A DNA stretch of 37,630 nt from an uncultured Clostridium sp. (GCA_900553865.1 USFC01000005.1:1-37630); one strand, 5' to 3'. Shown: positions 7,816 through 16,527, counted from the first letter of the stretch. Program-made: numbers and translations. Notes: generated by a model not told the origin, from the letters alone.

Positions 7816-7844
7816 TTGATAAATGTAGCTAAATTTGTTATAAT
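7816..7844 (+). promoter_or_regulatory. Sigma-A promoter of the methyltransferase gene
   Basis: TTGATA, exactly 17 bases, TATAAT, 35 bases before the start codon at 7880. Confidence 0.8.
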
Positions 7845-7879
7845 ATCAAAGAAAATAAAAGTAAGAGAGTGAGATAAAA

Positions 7880-8743
7880 ATGATAGTAGCAAATGGTTGG
7901 AAAGATTATGAAATAATAGATATGGCAAATGGAGAAAAACTAGAAAGATGGAAAGATATAATTTTAGTTCGTCCAGACCCACAAATAATTTGGAAAGATA
8001 AAAGTTTTCCAAACAAATGGAAAGATGTAAATGCTGTATATAAAAGAAGTTCCACAGGTGGTGGAGCATGGGAATATAAGAAAAAGGTGCCAGCTAATTG
8101 GCAAATAAAATATAAAAATCTTACATTTAATATAAAACCAATGGGATTTAAGCATACAGGATTGTTTCCAGAGCAAGCAGCAAACTGGGATTGGATGATA
8201 GAAAAAATAAAAAATGCTAAAAGAGAAATAAAAGTGCTAAATCTATTTGCATACACAGGCGGAGCAACAGTAGCATGTCTTTCTGCCGGAGCTTCTGTGT
8301 GCCATGTAGATAGTTCAAAAGGAATGGTAGCATGGGCAAAAGAAAATGTAATATCATCAGGTTTACAAGAAAGACCAGTAAGATACATAGTAGATGACGT
8401 TGTAAAATTTGTAAACAGAGAAATAAGGCGTGGAAACAAATATGATGCTATAATAATGGACCCACCTTCATATGGAAGAGGAGCAAATGGAGAAGTTTGG
8501 AAATTTGAAGAAAACATATGTGATTTAGTAGAACTTTGCAAAGGAGTTCTATCAGACAATCCATTATTCTTTTTAATAAACTCATACACAACAGGAATTT
8601 CAAGTACAGTATTAGAAAATATACTTAATTTAAACATAACAAAAACATATGGTGGAATAGTAACAAATGGAGAAGTAGGACTTCCTATGACAAATTCAAA
8701 ATTAATACTTCCATGTGGAATATATGGAAGATGGTCCAATTAG
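7880..8743 (+). CDS. Class I SAM-dependent methyltransferase (COG1092-like, probable rRNA or nucleic acid target)
   Basis: A 287-aa protein of the RlmI/RlmK-related group. SAM-binding motif I is LNLFAYTGGATVA (about residues 114-126) with the acidic motif II in CHVDSSKG. The catalytic motif IV is IIMDPPSYGRG, typical of enzymes methylating C5 of cytosine or N2 of guanine in rRNA. There is no obvious PUA domain at the N-terminus, unlike RlmI, so the exact target is unknown. The stop codon TAG (8741-8743) falls inside a GGGAC-type palindrome. The pseudouridine synthase gene follows after 69 bases and may be cotranscribed. Confidence 0.85.
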   Translation: MIVANGWKDYEIIDMANGEKLERWKDIILVRPDPQIIWKDKSFPNKWKDVNAVYKRSSTGGGAWEYKKKVPANWQIKYKNLTFNIKPMGFKHTGLFPEQAANWDWMIEKIKNAKREIKVLNLFAYTGGATVACLSAGASVCHVDSSKGMVAWAKENVISSGLQERPVRYIVDDVVKFVNREIRRGNKYDAIIMDPPSYGRGANGEVWKFEENICDLVELCKGVLSDNPLFFLINSYTTGISSTVLENILNLNITKTYGGIVTNGEVGLPMTNSKLILPCGIYGRWSN

Positions 8744-8781
8744 GGACAGTCCCCAATTGAGAAAATGTCTCAGTTTGGGAC
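8737..8781. repeat. GGGACA/TGTCTC palindrome cluster
   Basis: CAATT-a-GGGAC pairs with GTCCC-c-AATTG (8737-8759). A second overlapping hairpin joins CCCAATTGAGA to TCTCAGTTTGGG (8752-8779). It overlaps the end of the methyltransferase gene and resembles REP-like GGGACA repeats of clostridia. Confidence 0.6.
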
Positions 8782-8812
8782 AACCCTTTGCGTAACAAAA
8801 AGGAGAAATGAA

Positions 8813-9502
8813 ATGCAAAAACTAAATGTAGTTTATGAAGATAACCATATAATTGTAGTAGAAAAGCCGGTAAATATTCCTTCACAAGGGGATAAAACAG
8901 GTGACACAGATATGCTTACTTTGGTAAAAGCATATATAAAGAAAAAATATAATAAACCAGGTGAAGTTTATTTAGGCTTGGTTCATAGGCTAGATAGACC
9001 AGTTGGCGGAGTTATGGTATTTGCAAGAACTTCGAAGGCTGCAGCAAGGCTTAGTGAGCAAGTACGAAATAAAGATTTTAAGAAAAAATATTTGGTTATA
9101 GCAGATGGAAAGTTTGAAAAAAATAAGGGAACATTAGAAGACTATTTATTAAAAAATGAAAAAACTAACACTAGCAAAGTGGTTAAAGAAGGCGCTAAAA
9201 ATGCAAAGCTTGCAATATTAGACTATGAAGTACTTAAATATAATGAAGAAATAAATTTATCTGTAGTAAAGGTAAATTTGCATACTGGCAGGCATCATCA
9301 AATACGTGTGCAGATGGCAAATGCGGGGCATAGTATTTGTGGTGACCACAAATATGGAACAAGAGGAAGAGGCAAGCAAATTTGTTTATGGGCATATGAA
9401 CTTACAATATTGCATCCAATTACGAAAGAGGAAATGACCTTTAAAGTTTTACCAGAATTTATAGGTGGTTGGAAACAATTAGAAGATATACCTAATTTAT
9501 AG
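8813..9502 (+). CDS. RluA-family pseudouridine synthase
   Basis: A 229-aa enzyme that isomerises uridine to pseudouridine in rRNA or tRNA. The catalytic Asp is in VHRLDRPVGG and the RNA-binding motif is GRHHQIRVQMA. No S4 domain precedes the catalytic domain, so it is the short RluA-like form. ATG 8813 has AAGGAG seven bases upstream; an in-frame ATG at 8765 lies within the palindrome and is not preferred. The target position cannot be read from sequence. Confidence 0.93.
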   Translation: MQKLNVVYEDNHIIVVEKPVNIPSQGDKTGDTDMLTLVKAYIKKKYNKPGEVYLGLVHRLDRPVGGVMVFARTSKAAARLSEQVRNKDFKKKYLVIADGKFEKNKGTLEDYLLKNEKTNTSKVVKEGAKNAKLAILDYEVLKYNEEINLSVVKVNLHTGRHHQIRVQMANAGHSICGDHKYGTRGRGKQICLWAYELTILHPITKEEMTFKVLPEFIGGWKQLEDIPNL

Positions 9503-9526
9503 TTTATGTTAATTTTATAAAACAAT

Positions 9527-9575
9527 AAAAATCTTATATGAAAATAAAATTTTAAATTTTCATATAAGATTTTTT
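9527..9575. terminator. Strong Rho-independent terminator
   Basis: A perfect 19-bp stem (9527-9545 / 9556-9574; left arm ends CTTATATGAAAAT) with a 10-nt loop, ending in a T-run. A-rich on the other side, so it could work both ways. Confidence 0.93.
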
Positions 9576-9652
9576 GCGTTTTGCATATAGTATGAAAATT
9601 TTAGTCGGAAAAAAGGTAATATTGTTGTAGAAAATAAAAAAGAGGTGAGCAC

Positions 9653-10276
9653 ATGATAGATAAAATTTGTGAATACCTAACAAATAAAATTCGAAAGCAA
9701 ATGCCAGAAGTAGATGATGAAAAAGCAGAAATAATAAATTATGGTATACAGCTTATAGTAGGAGAGATTCCAAAAATATTTTTAATGTTTGGCTTAGGAA
9801 TTATTTTAGGTTTATGGTGGCAAACATTACTTGCATTTTTTTTACTTTTACCATACAAAACAGTTTCAGGTGGCTTTCATATGAAAACACATATAGGATG
9901 TTTTTTGTGTACAAACCTAGTATATTGTGGAAATGCCTATATAAGTACTATTTGGAACTTCCCAAGTGAAATGTCAAAATATATAACAATATTAGGTGTT
10001 TTGATATTAGGAATAATAATGGTAAGCATTTATGCACCTGCAGATACAGAAAATCTACCGATATTAACTAAAAAAGAAAGAAAAACTAAAAAAATATTAT
10101 CATATGTATTTTTAATACTAAGTTTAGCAGTATCAGCATTTGTACCAAATACAGTAATTTCTAATTTAATTATTATAGGAACATTTATACAAACACTTTC
10201 AATAACAAGAATAGCATACATTATAACTAAAAATAAATATGGATACGAGGAATATCTAAAAGCACAAAAGGTTTAA
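9653..10276 (+). CDS. agrB: AgrB-like peptide-processing membrane protease
   Basis: A 207-aa protein of the accessory gene regulator B family, which cleaves the C-terminal tail of AgrD, forms the thiolactone ring and helps export the signal. The catalytic pair is in GGFHMKTHIGC: His76 and Cys83, seven residues apart as in staphylococcal AgrB (His77/Cys84). About five to six membrane segments surround it. AGAGGTGA lies before the start. A short agrD follows 74 bases later on the same strand. Confidence 0.93.
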   Translation: MIDKICEYLTNKIRKQMPEVDDEKAEIINYGIQLIVGEIPKIFLMFGLGIILGLWWQTLLAFFLLLPYKTVSGGFHMKTHIGCFLCTNLVYCGNAYISTIWNFPSEMSKYITILGVLILGIIMVSIYAPADTENLPILTKKERKTKKILSYVFLILSLAVSAFVPNTVISNLIIIGTFIQTLSITRIAYIITKNKYGYEEYLKAQKV

Positions 10277-10350
10277 TTTTTAATGATAATAAAAGTATTA
10301 GCCGGCAATACTTTATTATATAATTGTGATAAAAATAGGGGGAATTTATT

Positions 10351-10470
10351 ATGTTAAAATTATTAGCTAAAATGGCAGAAAGATATGCAAAATCTACAAA
10401 CACAGCATGCTTTATATTAGGATTATGGCATCAACCAAAAATGCCAGCTTCATTAATTAAAAAAGACTAA
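10351..10470 (+). CDS. agrD: AgrD-like autoinducer peptide precursor
   Basis: A 39-aa peptide, too short for most gene callers. The N-terminus (MLKLLAKMAERYAK) is an amphipathic membrane-binding helix. The core NTACFILGLWHQPKMP has the single Cys (residue 20) needed for a thiolactone ring, and the tail QPKMPASL matches the conserved QPK(M)P(x)SL motif of clostridial AgrD proteins. If the ring holds five residues, as is usual, it is C-F-I-L-G; the exact product is inference. GGGGG lies eight bases before the ATG. Position directly after agrB settles the identification. Confidence 0.9.
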   Translation: MLKLLAKMAERYAKSTNTACFILGLWHQPKMPASLIKKD

Positions 10471-10492
10471 AAAACAAATTCAATTATATATA

Positions 10493-10534
10493 AAAAACAA
10501 GATAGTTTAAATTCTATCTTGTTTTTACTTTTTT
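10493..10534. terminator. Bidirectional terminator between agrBD and agrC
   Basis: A 13-bp stem (AAAAACAAGATAG / CTATCTTGTTTTT) with an 8-nt loop. T-rich on the plus side and A-rich on the left, so it can end both convergent operons. Confidence 0.85.
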
Positions 10535-11882
10535 AATAAAATATTTCAAATTGTTGAGTAAAGAATTTTTCATTTTTTGTTGTAAATAAATTTAAATTAT
10601 GATTTTTTCTTAATATTTGCCTTACTTCCCATAAGCCAAGACCAGTGTTCCCTTCTTTTGTAGAATAACCTTTTTCGAAAATTTTATCTGTATCAACATC
10701 TTTATTGGTGTAAGTATTTTCTACAATTAATAATTTCATATGTCTTCTAGAATCTTTTCTAAATATTATATTTATTATTTTTTCATCACATTCTTTGGCA
10801 GCTTCTATGGCATTATCCATTAGAATACCAAGAACTCTAGTAAATTCGTATATTTTCATGTTTAAATCATTCATATCTAAAAATGCTTCTAATTGAATTT
10901 GTATTCCTAAATCATCTGCTTGATGATACTTGTTTGCTAATATGTTATATATAGCAGGATTATTTACTACATTTGGGCTTAAAGTAGTTAGGTTATTTGT
11001 ATGTCTAATATCTTGAACAAGTTGGGGATAATATTTCCTTAGACCATTTAAATCATTTCTGTCTAAATAACCAGACATACCTTGAATAATATTTGAAAAA
11101 TCATGTCTAAAAGCTCTAGTATTATCTTGAAGTATTTCTAAGGTTTTATTATAAAGTCTTGCTTCTTCTAAGTTTGTAGATGTTTGTTCAAGTTTAGATA
11201 CAGTAAATATTGTAAAATAGCTTACTATTACATATGTAAAAATACTTAAAATATTAATTAAAGTTATAAATGTTGGCAATGCATATGTGTAAAATGTAAT
11301 AATGTATAATTGTGAACCAATTAATGTAATAGCAAATATTGAGTTAAGCAATAGTAGCATTTTTTGCTTTTTATCAAAAATATAAACTTGCGCAAAGTTT
11401 AGTTTAAAAGCTTTTAATATTAAATAAATTCCATACATCATTGAGTATATAAGCAATGTTCCTATAAGTCTATGAAGAGGAATATTCATACCATCTACAT
11501 AGTCTATTCCAAAAATTAATAAATAAATTTTTGAGAAAAATGATTCTGTTAAAATTTCTACAACAAAAGGAATAATTATTGAAAGAATAGCTTTTGGTAT
11601 AGTTGTCTTAAATATAAAAATTACACATAATAACATAAAAGCTAAATTTACAAAAGCATTATAAGGATTTGAAATAAGAAATCGACTTACAACACTAAAT
11701 GTTGAAAGAGCTATAACGTAAAGCCATTTTTGTTTTTTAGTTGTAGTTATATCTAATAATGTTGTGAAAATGAGCATAGAAATGTATGCTTCAATAAAAA
11801 TTAAGGGAAAACTAATCACGGTTATTAAATCGGGATTTTCAGTAGTTAAACTACTCCAAATATTTTGTAAAGTTTGTATCAT
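10533..11882 (-). CDS. agrC: AgrC-like sensor histidine kinase
   Basis: A 449-aa membrane kinase. Six or seven hydrophobic segments fill residues 20-230 and form the likely signal-peptide receptor. Phospho-acceptor His260 lies in RAFRHDFSNIIQG, the H-box form of the AgrC/HPK10 group (HDxxN). The N-box is MDNAIEAAKE and the G-box GNTGLGLW, the GHKL ATPase of this group. It overlaps the regulator gene upstream by 32 bases, so the two are translationally coupled. Facing agrBD, it is the natural receptor for the peptide made there. Confidence 0.9.
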   Translation of the reverse strand: MIQTLQNIWSSLTTENPDLITVISFPLIFIEAYISMLIFTTLLDITTTKKQKWLYVIALSTFSVVSRFLISNPYNAFVNLAFMLLCVIFIFKTTIPKAILSIIIPFVVEILTESFFSKIYLLIFGIDYVDGMNIPLHRLIGTLLIYSMMYGIYLILKAFKLNFAQVYIFDKKQKMLLLLNSIFAITLIGSQLYIITFYTYALPTFITLINILSIFTYVIVSYFTIFTVSKLEQTSTNLEEARLYNKTLEILQDNTRAFRHDFSNIIQGMSGYLDRNDLNGLRKYYPQLVQDIRHTNNLTTLSPNVVNNPAIYNILANKYHQADDLGIQIQLEAFLDMNDLNMKIYEFTRVLGILMDNAIEAAKECDEKIINIIFRKDSRRHMKLLIVENTYTNKDVDTDKIFEKGYSTKEGNTGLGLWEVRQILRKNHNLNLFTTKNEKFFTQQFEIFY

Positions 11883-12588
11883 CGTTTAATACCTCCATTA
11901 TTTTATTTTTGTATTTAGGTCCTATGTAACACACTTCATCAGAAATGTTATCAAAGAAAATACTGTTATCATTTGAGTTAATGTTAGAAATTTTATCCAC
12001 ATTGGCAATATAAGATTTATGGCAACGAACAAAGTTGGAAGGTAAATTATCTTTAATTTTGCTAAGAGAACCATATCTTTCATAAACTTTATTATCAGTA
12101 TAGAAAAGTAATTTCATTCCATCTTTTTTTATAAAATTAATACAGTCTTGACTTATAATAGTATTTTTATTATCTATGTGTATAAATTTAGTTCCAGTAT
12201 AGTCTGAATTTATATCATCAATAATACGTAAAAAAGTTTCCTCTAATCTTTCGAGAGTAATAGGCTTTGGAATAAAGTCAAAAGTTTTATACTGATATGC
12301 TATCAAAATGTATTCAAGATGAGCACTTGTAAAAATAATATATGAGTGTTTATTAGTTTTTCTAATTTCACTAGCTAAATCGAGGCCAGACATACTAGAC
12401 TTTAAATCAATATCTAACAAAAGTACATTCACAACATTTTCTTTAACATATTGAAGTGTATCTTCAGGAGATGTTGAAGAAAAAGCTATTTCGGCATCAA
12501 AGTTGTGCTTTATAAAAAGCGCTTCTAACATTTTACATAGTTTATCTAAAATTGATTTGTTATCATCACACAGAGCAAAACTTAACAT
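11851..12588 (-). CDS. agrA: AgrA-like LytTR response regulator
   Basis: A 245-aa regulator. The receiver domain (residues 1-125) has the acidic pair CDDN (D8, D9), phospho-acceptor Asp59 in VLLLDIDL and the conserved Lys in FIPKP. The C-terminal half is a LytTR DNA-binding domain (NFVRCHKSYIANVDKI). I choose the ATG at 12588 because GGAGG sits 11 bases upstream and the receiver domain begins straight after it; the frame is open 15 codons further. It is the first gene of the minus-strand operon and overlaps agrC. Confidence 0.92.
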   Translation of the reverse strand: MLSFALCDDNKSILDKLCKMLEALFIKHNFDAEIAFSSTSPEDTLQYVKENVVNVLLLDIDLKSSMSGLDLASEIRKTNKHSYIIFTSAHLEYILIAYQYKTFDFIPKPITLERLEETFLRIIDDINSDYTGTKFIHIDNKNTIISQDCINFIKKDGMKLLFYTDNKVYERYGSLSKIKDNLPSNFVRCHKSYIANVDKISNINSNDNSIFFDNISDEVCYIGPKYKNKIMEVLNDDTNFTKYLE

Positions 12589-12667
12589 ATACAATAATCC
12601 TCCGCATAAAATAAATTTATAAAATAAAAGCAAAATGGAAAAATTTACCTATTACCATTTTACACAT

Positions 12668-12696
12668 ATAATAATTCAAAAAATGACTGATGTCAA
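12668..12696 (-). promoter_or_regulatory. Sigma-A promoter of agrA-agrC
   Basis: On the minus strand: perfect TTGACA (12691-12696), 17 bases, TATTAT (12668-12673), about 80 bases before the agrA start. I saw no clear pair of AgrA boxes beside it or upstream of agrB. Confidence 0.75.
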
Positions 12697-12924
12697 TAGA
12701 AAAATTGAGATAAAAGACAAAAAAATGTCGAAAACTGCACAAATACGTAAAAATAAAGAAAAATAAGGATAAAACTTAAAAGTTAAACTTTATCAAAAAG
12801 TATTCAAAAAACAAGCAAATTGCTAAAAAATGGAAATTACGTTATGTATATAAGAAACAGAAAACTTTAGTTATTTTTTTATTAAATAATTCATAATATT
12901 AAATAAAAAAGTTGGAGGCAAAAA
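12697..12924. other. AT-rich intergenic region with a possible sporulation promoter
   Basis: No gene is seen. CATAATAT at 12892-12899 resembles the -10 box of sigma-E/sigma-G promoters (CATNNTA), with GTTAT 17 bases upstream as a poor -35. Sporulation control would suit the deacetylase gene that follows, but the match is weak. Confidence 0.3.
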
Positions 12925-13737
12925 ATGAGAAAAAAATATTTGTATATATTTGGCGTAATAGTAATTAGCATAGTTATATTTAACATAGTAAGCGTAGCGA
13001 CTAAAAAACAAGCAGTTAGCACAAGTTCAGGAGCCATAGAGAATTTAAGCTCTAAAAAGATAGAATGGGGAATAAAAAGAAATGATAAACATGAACAACC
13101 TGACTTAGGTGCAACAAATAAAAGAATAATAGATGAAGCAAAAGGAATAGCAATGGGAAACAAAGAATCAAAAAAAGTGTATTTAACATTTGATGAAGGC
13201 TATGAGGCAGGATATACAGAAAAAATACTAGAAGTATTAAAGCAAAATGAAGTAAAAGCTTGCTTTTTTATAACGGCGCACTACGTAAATACAAGCGCAG
13301 AATTAGTACAAAAAATGATTGATGAAGGCCATACAATAGGAAATCATACCGTAAACCATAAAAGCATGCCATCACTTAACTTAGAGCAAATAAAAAGCGA
13401 AGTAATGAATCTTCACACGGCAGTGTATGAAAAATTTGGATATGAAATGAAATACATAAGACCTCCAAAAGGGGAATACAGCGAAAAGAGTGTAGCATAT
13501 TGTAATAGTTTAGGCTATATACATGTAATGTGGTCATTTGCATATGACGATTGGGATGAAAAGAAACAAGGAAGAGAAGAATATGCTAAAAAGAAAATAT
13601 TGGATAACATACATAATGGAGCAGTAATTTTACTACATGGAAATTCAAAAGATAACACAAATGTGTTAGATTACTGCATAAAACAAATAAAGCAAATGGG
13701 GTATGAATTTGCTACCTTAGACCAGTTTGAGCGTTAA
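12925..13737 (+). CDS. pdaA: PdaA-like polysaccharide deacetylase
   Basis: A 270-aa NodB-fold deacetylase with an N-terminal membrane anchor or signal (residues 5-25). PdaA in Bacillus makes the muramic delta-lactam of spore cortex. Family markers are TFDEGYEAGYT, the PdaA form of the TFDDG motif, the metal-binding HTVNH (HxxxH), RPPKGEYS, and LLHGNS near the C-terminus. The N-terminal region EWGIKRNDKHEQPDLG is also typical of the PdaA group. AAAAAGTTGGAGG precedes the start. The stop codon is followed after four bases by the big family-2 palindrome. Two sporulation genes come next. Confidence 0.9.
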   Translation: MRKKYLYIFGVIVISIVIFNIVSVATKKQAVSTSSGAIENLSSKKIEWGIKRNDKHEQPDLGATNKRIIDEAKGIAMGNKESKKVYLTFDEGYEAGYTEKILEVLKQNEVKACFFITAHYVNTSAELVQKMIDEGHTIGNHTVNHKSMPSLNLEQIKSEVMNLHTAVYEKFGYEMKYIRPPKGEYSEKSVAYCNSLGYIHVMWSFAYDDWDEKKQGREEYAKKKILDNIHNGAVILLHGNSKDNTNVLDYCIKQIKQMGYEFATLDQFER

Positions 13738-13741
13738 TTAT

Positions 13742-13793
13742 CTGACGCATTTAGGACGTTTCTTTTTGCGTCATGTGTCCTAAATAGCGTCAG
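13742..13793. repeat. Family-2 palindromic repeat, copy 2 (extended hairpin)
   Basis: Arms CTGACGC-ATTTAGGAC (13742-13757) and GTCCTAAATAGCGTCAG (13777-13793) pair over 16 bp with one bulge. The common repeat unit is 13744-13772; an inner TGCGTCA offers a competing shorter hairpin. It lies between pdaA and yqfC and may terminate or insulate. Confidence 0.8.
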
Positions 13794-13820
13794 TGGGTAA
13801 TAAAGGAGATAAAGATAAAG

Positions 13821-14108
13821 ATGAAAAGAAGAAAGCAGAAACAAAGTCGTTTTGAAGAGTTATTTGAAATTCCAGAAGAAATTTCAAGTCAAAAGCCTAA
13901 AATGACATTAATGGGATTTGAAGAATTGCTAGTTGAAAATTATAAAAGCATTTTAGAATACCAAGACTTTTATGTAAGGCTAAGCACTCACATAGGAATT
14001 ATTAATGTAAATGGCTTTGAATTAAAATTAAGCGAAATGACAAATGATGATATTTTAATTACAGGCAAAATAGAAGGAATAGATTTTGAAAAAACAATTG
14101 ATGAATAA
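13821..14108 (+). CDS. yqfC: Sporulation protein YqfC
   Basis: A 95-aa protein of the YabP/YqfC family. It shows the family pattern: a basic N-terminus, then a beta-rich core with GFEELLVENYKSILEYQD and the inner NGFELKLSEM before a short acidic tail. In Bacillus the gene is expressed in the mother cell under sigma-E. The pairing with yqfD directly downstream (14 bases) is the standard order and confirms the call. AAAGGAGA is upstream. Confidence 0.9.
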   Translation: MKRRKQKQSRFEELFEIPEEISSQKPKMTLMGFEELLVENYKSILEYQDFYVRLSTHIGIINVNGFELKLSEMTNDDILITGKIEGIDFEKTIDE

Positions 14109-14122
14109 GGGGGAAATATACA

Positions 14123-15307
14123 TTGTATATACAAATATTTAAGAACTATTTATTTGGATATGTAAGAATAACAATAGAAGGGTATTTTATAGAAAGATTA
14201 ATGAATTTATGCTCTAATAAGTCAATTCTTATGTGGAATAGCAAAAGGGAAAAGCAAACAATATTAGAGGTAAATGTTGGAGTAAAAGATTTTAAGAAAG
14301 TAGTAAAATTAGCCAAGCAGGCAAAATGCAGAGTAAATATAAAGCAAAAAAAGGGTATTCCTTTTATTTTTAACAGATATAGAAAAAGAAAAATATTTTT
14401 TATTTCCTTGTTATTAATTATTGGAGTTATAGCTGTTTTGTCAAATTTTGTGTGGAATATTGAAATTGTAGGAAATGAAAAAATACAAAAAGATGAGATA
14501 TTGGAAACTCTGCAAAAAGAAGGTCTGCAAATAGGCACTGTAAAATCAAAAGTGGACACAAAAGAAATTATAAATAAAATGAGGTTAGATAGAAATGATT
14601 TAGCATGGGTAGGAGTAGAAATAAAAGGAACAAATGCAATTGTAAAAATTGTAGAAGCAGACCAAAAGCCAGAAATTATTAAAGAAGATGAATACTGTAA
14701 TATTGTTGCAAAAAAAGCAGGCATAATTGAAAAGATAAGCGCTGTAAACGGCACTCCCCTAGTGCAAAAAGGTGATGTAGTAAAAGCTGGCACTCCTATT
14801 ATAGGAGGATGGTTAGAAGGAAAGTTTACAGGAACAAGGTATGTGCATGCAAATGGCAGTGTTCAGGCAAAAGTATGGTATAGTGAAAATGTAAAAATTC
14901 CATTGAAACAGGTGGTTTCAAAAGAAACTGGAAACGAGGAAACGAAATATTCCCTAAGAATAAATAATTTTACAATAAATTTTTATAAAACTCTTTCAAA
15001 ATTTCAAAAATATGATACAATAGAACAAAATAAAAAATTGAAATTATTTTTAGATTTTTATTTACCAATTGAAATAGTGCAAAAAAACAACAAAGAATTA
15101 GTAGAAGAAACAATAAATTACACTAAAGAACAAGCTAGAAATAAGGCGGCAGAAGAAGCAAAGTCAAAATTAGAACAGCAAGTAGAAGATAAACAAAATA
15201 TATTAAATACATACATAAATTATGAAGAAACAGAAGAATATATAGAAGCGCAAGTAATATATGAAGTGCTAGAAGAAATTGGGACAAAAGAAAAAATTGT
15301 ATTTTGA
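14123..15307 (+). CDS. yqfD: Sporulation protein YqfD
   Basis: A 394-aa membrane protein of the YqfD family. One transmembrane helix (about residues 92-110, IFFISLLLIIGVIAVLS) is followed by VWNIEIVGNEKI and a POTRA-like region. The long C-terminal part is extracellular or intermembrane and ends in a Lys/Glu-rich coiled coil. In Bacillus it is a mother-cell protein needed for engulfment to forespore development. The start is TTG 14123, preceded at nine bases by GGGGG. The stop overlaps the upstream limit of the next gene's reading frame. Confidence 0.92.
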   Translation: MYIQIFKNYLFGYVRITIEGYFIERLMNLCSNKSILMWNSKREKQTILEVNVGVKDFKKVVKLAKQAKCRVNIKQKKGIPFIFNRYRKRKIFFISLLLIIGVIAVLSNFVWNIEIVGNEKIQKDEILETLQKEGLQIGTVKSKVDTKEIINKMRLDRNDLAWVGVEIKGTNAIVKIVEADQKPEIIKEDEYCNIVAKKAGIIEKISAVNGTPLVQKGDVVKAGTPIIGGWLEGKFTGTRYVHANGSVQAKVWYSENVKIPLKQVVSKETGNEETKYSLRINNFTINFYKTLSKFQKYDTIEQNKKLKLFLDFYLPIEIVQKNNKELVEETINYTKEQARNKAAEEAKSKLEQQVEDKQNILNTYINYEETEEYIEAQVIYEVLEEIGTKEKIVF

Positions 15308-15321
15308 AAGGAAGAAATGCT

Positions 15322-16527
15322 ATGGAAGAAAGAAGTTTAAGAGTTTACGCGGATAAGACCTTTTTTACAAAAATAACATCAACTATTACCAAATTATTAG
15401 TTCCTACAAAAATAGGAATTAATGGAATGTTAATTTCAATGAAAAGGAATAATGTACTAAAAGCATATGAAGCTTTTTGTGAGGCAGAAAAAGGGGAAGA
15501 CGATAAAAAGAAAGAAAGTTTTCAAAAAAAATATGAAGATGCTTACAGTTTATATTTAGAATCTATAGACAAACATATAATGGATTCTATTTACAAAAAA
15601 GTAAAAAACGATACAGCATCACCTTTTGAAAAAAATGCATTATCACAATATTATGAAATAATTAGAATAAAAGAAACAGAATATTTGGAATATAAATATC
15701 GTAAGCAAAAATATTTATTAGAATTAGACTATGAAACAATAAAAGAACTGGATAAACCAAAATTGTTAGAAAAGTATAAGCCATTTTACACATCTAAAAT
15801 GGACGCTTTATATAAAGGTCTATTAAAACATTTTTCTATAAAACTTGCAGACCAATTAACTTACCAAAACAAAGAGAAAATATATGAAAAAATCTTCAAA
15901 GAATTAGAAGAATATATTACAAAAATTTTGCCATTAAGAATGGAAAACGAACAATCTAAAACTTATAAGGAAGTAATAGGAGAATATGAAAAATTTGAAA
16001 ATTACGAAGTAGGTAAGTTAGACCAAAATGAAGGAATAGAAAAAAGAATGACATTAATTGCAATAAGTAGAAAATTATTTACACATAGTTTGCCACTTAT
16101 TGTAGCAGAACAATGCTATGTAAAGCTATTAAAAGATGTTAGAAGTTTAATTGTAGATACAAGAGTTATAAAAAAACAAGAAAAAGCGTATTCTTTGCTA
16201 ATTAAGCTAATAGAGGAATACAATGTAAAATTGTTATCTACAAAAATATATTGGGAAAGACCAGAACAAAGGGAAAAATATAAAAAGTTTTGGAACCAAT
16301 ATGAACAAATAGAGAAAATTCAAAATAAAGAAGAAAAAGAAAAGCAAAAAGAAATTTTATTTATCAGTGCAGATTTGAAAGAAGTATGTACAAATGAAAA
16401 TAAATACTATAAAATTATAAAATTTTACAAAAATAAATTAGTAGAATTAGGAGCAATGAAAACTATAAAAGGTGTAAGCAAAACACAAGGCGAATATGTA
16501 GGAAGGAAAATATTATGCAAGAAGTAG
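15322..16527 (+). CDS. Unknown 401-aa helical protein at the phoH position
   Basis: I do not recognise this protein. It is rich in Lys, Glu and Tyr, appears wholly helical, and has no clear membrane segment or signal; residues 15-40 (ITKLLVPTKIGINGMLISMKRN) are moderately hydrophobic. In most Bacillota the order is yqfC, yqfD, phoH, pgpH (yqfF), ybeY, dgkA. Here this gene lies where phoH and pgpH should be, and shows none of the PhoH Walker motifs or the PgpH HD motif. ATG 15322 has AAAGGAAG eight bases upstream. It overlaps ybeY by 13 bases, so the two are tightly coupled. Confidence 0.75.
   Translation: MEERSLRVYADKTFFTKITSTITKLLVPTKIGINGMLISMKRNNVLKAYEAFCEAEKGEDDKKKESFQKKYEDAYSLYLESIDKHIMDSIYKKVKNDTASPFEKNALSQYYEIIRIKETEYLEYKYRKQKYLLELDYETIKELDKPKLLEKYKPFYTSKMDALYKGLLKHFSIKLADQLTYQNKEKIYEKIFKELEEYITKILPLRMENEQSKTYKEVIGEYEKFENYEVGKLDQNEGIEKRMTLIAISRKLFTHSLPLIVAEQCYVKLLKDVRSLIVDTRVIKKQEKAYSLLIKLIEEYNVKLLSTKIYWERPEQREKYKKFWNQYEQIEKIQNKEEKEKQKEILFISADLKEVCTNENKYYKIIKFYKNKLVELGAMKTIKGVSKTQGEYVGRKILCKK

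Noticed and set aside
7906..8739. Long open frame on the minus strand opposite the methyltransferase
   Set aside because: Shadow of the real gene: the plus-strand frame has the methyltransferase motifs and a perfect promoter.
9576..9652. AgrA boxes upstream of agrB
   Set aside because: No pair of direct ACNGTTARG-like repeats could be found; AT-rich near matches only.
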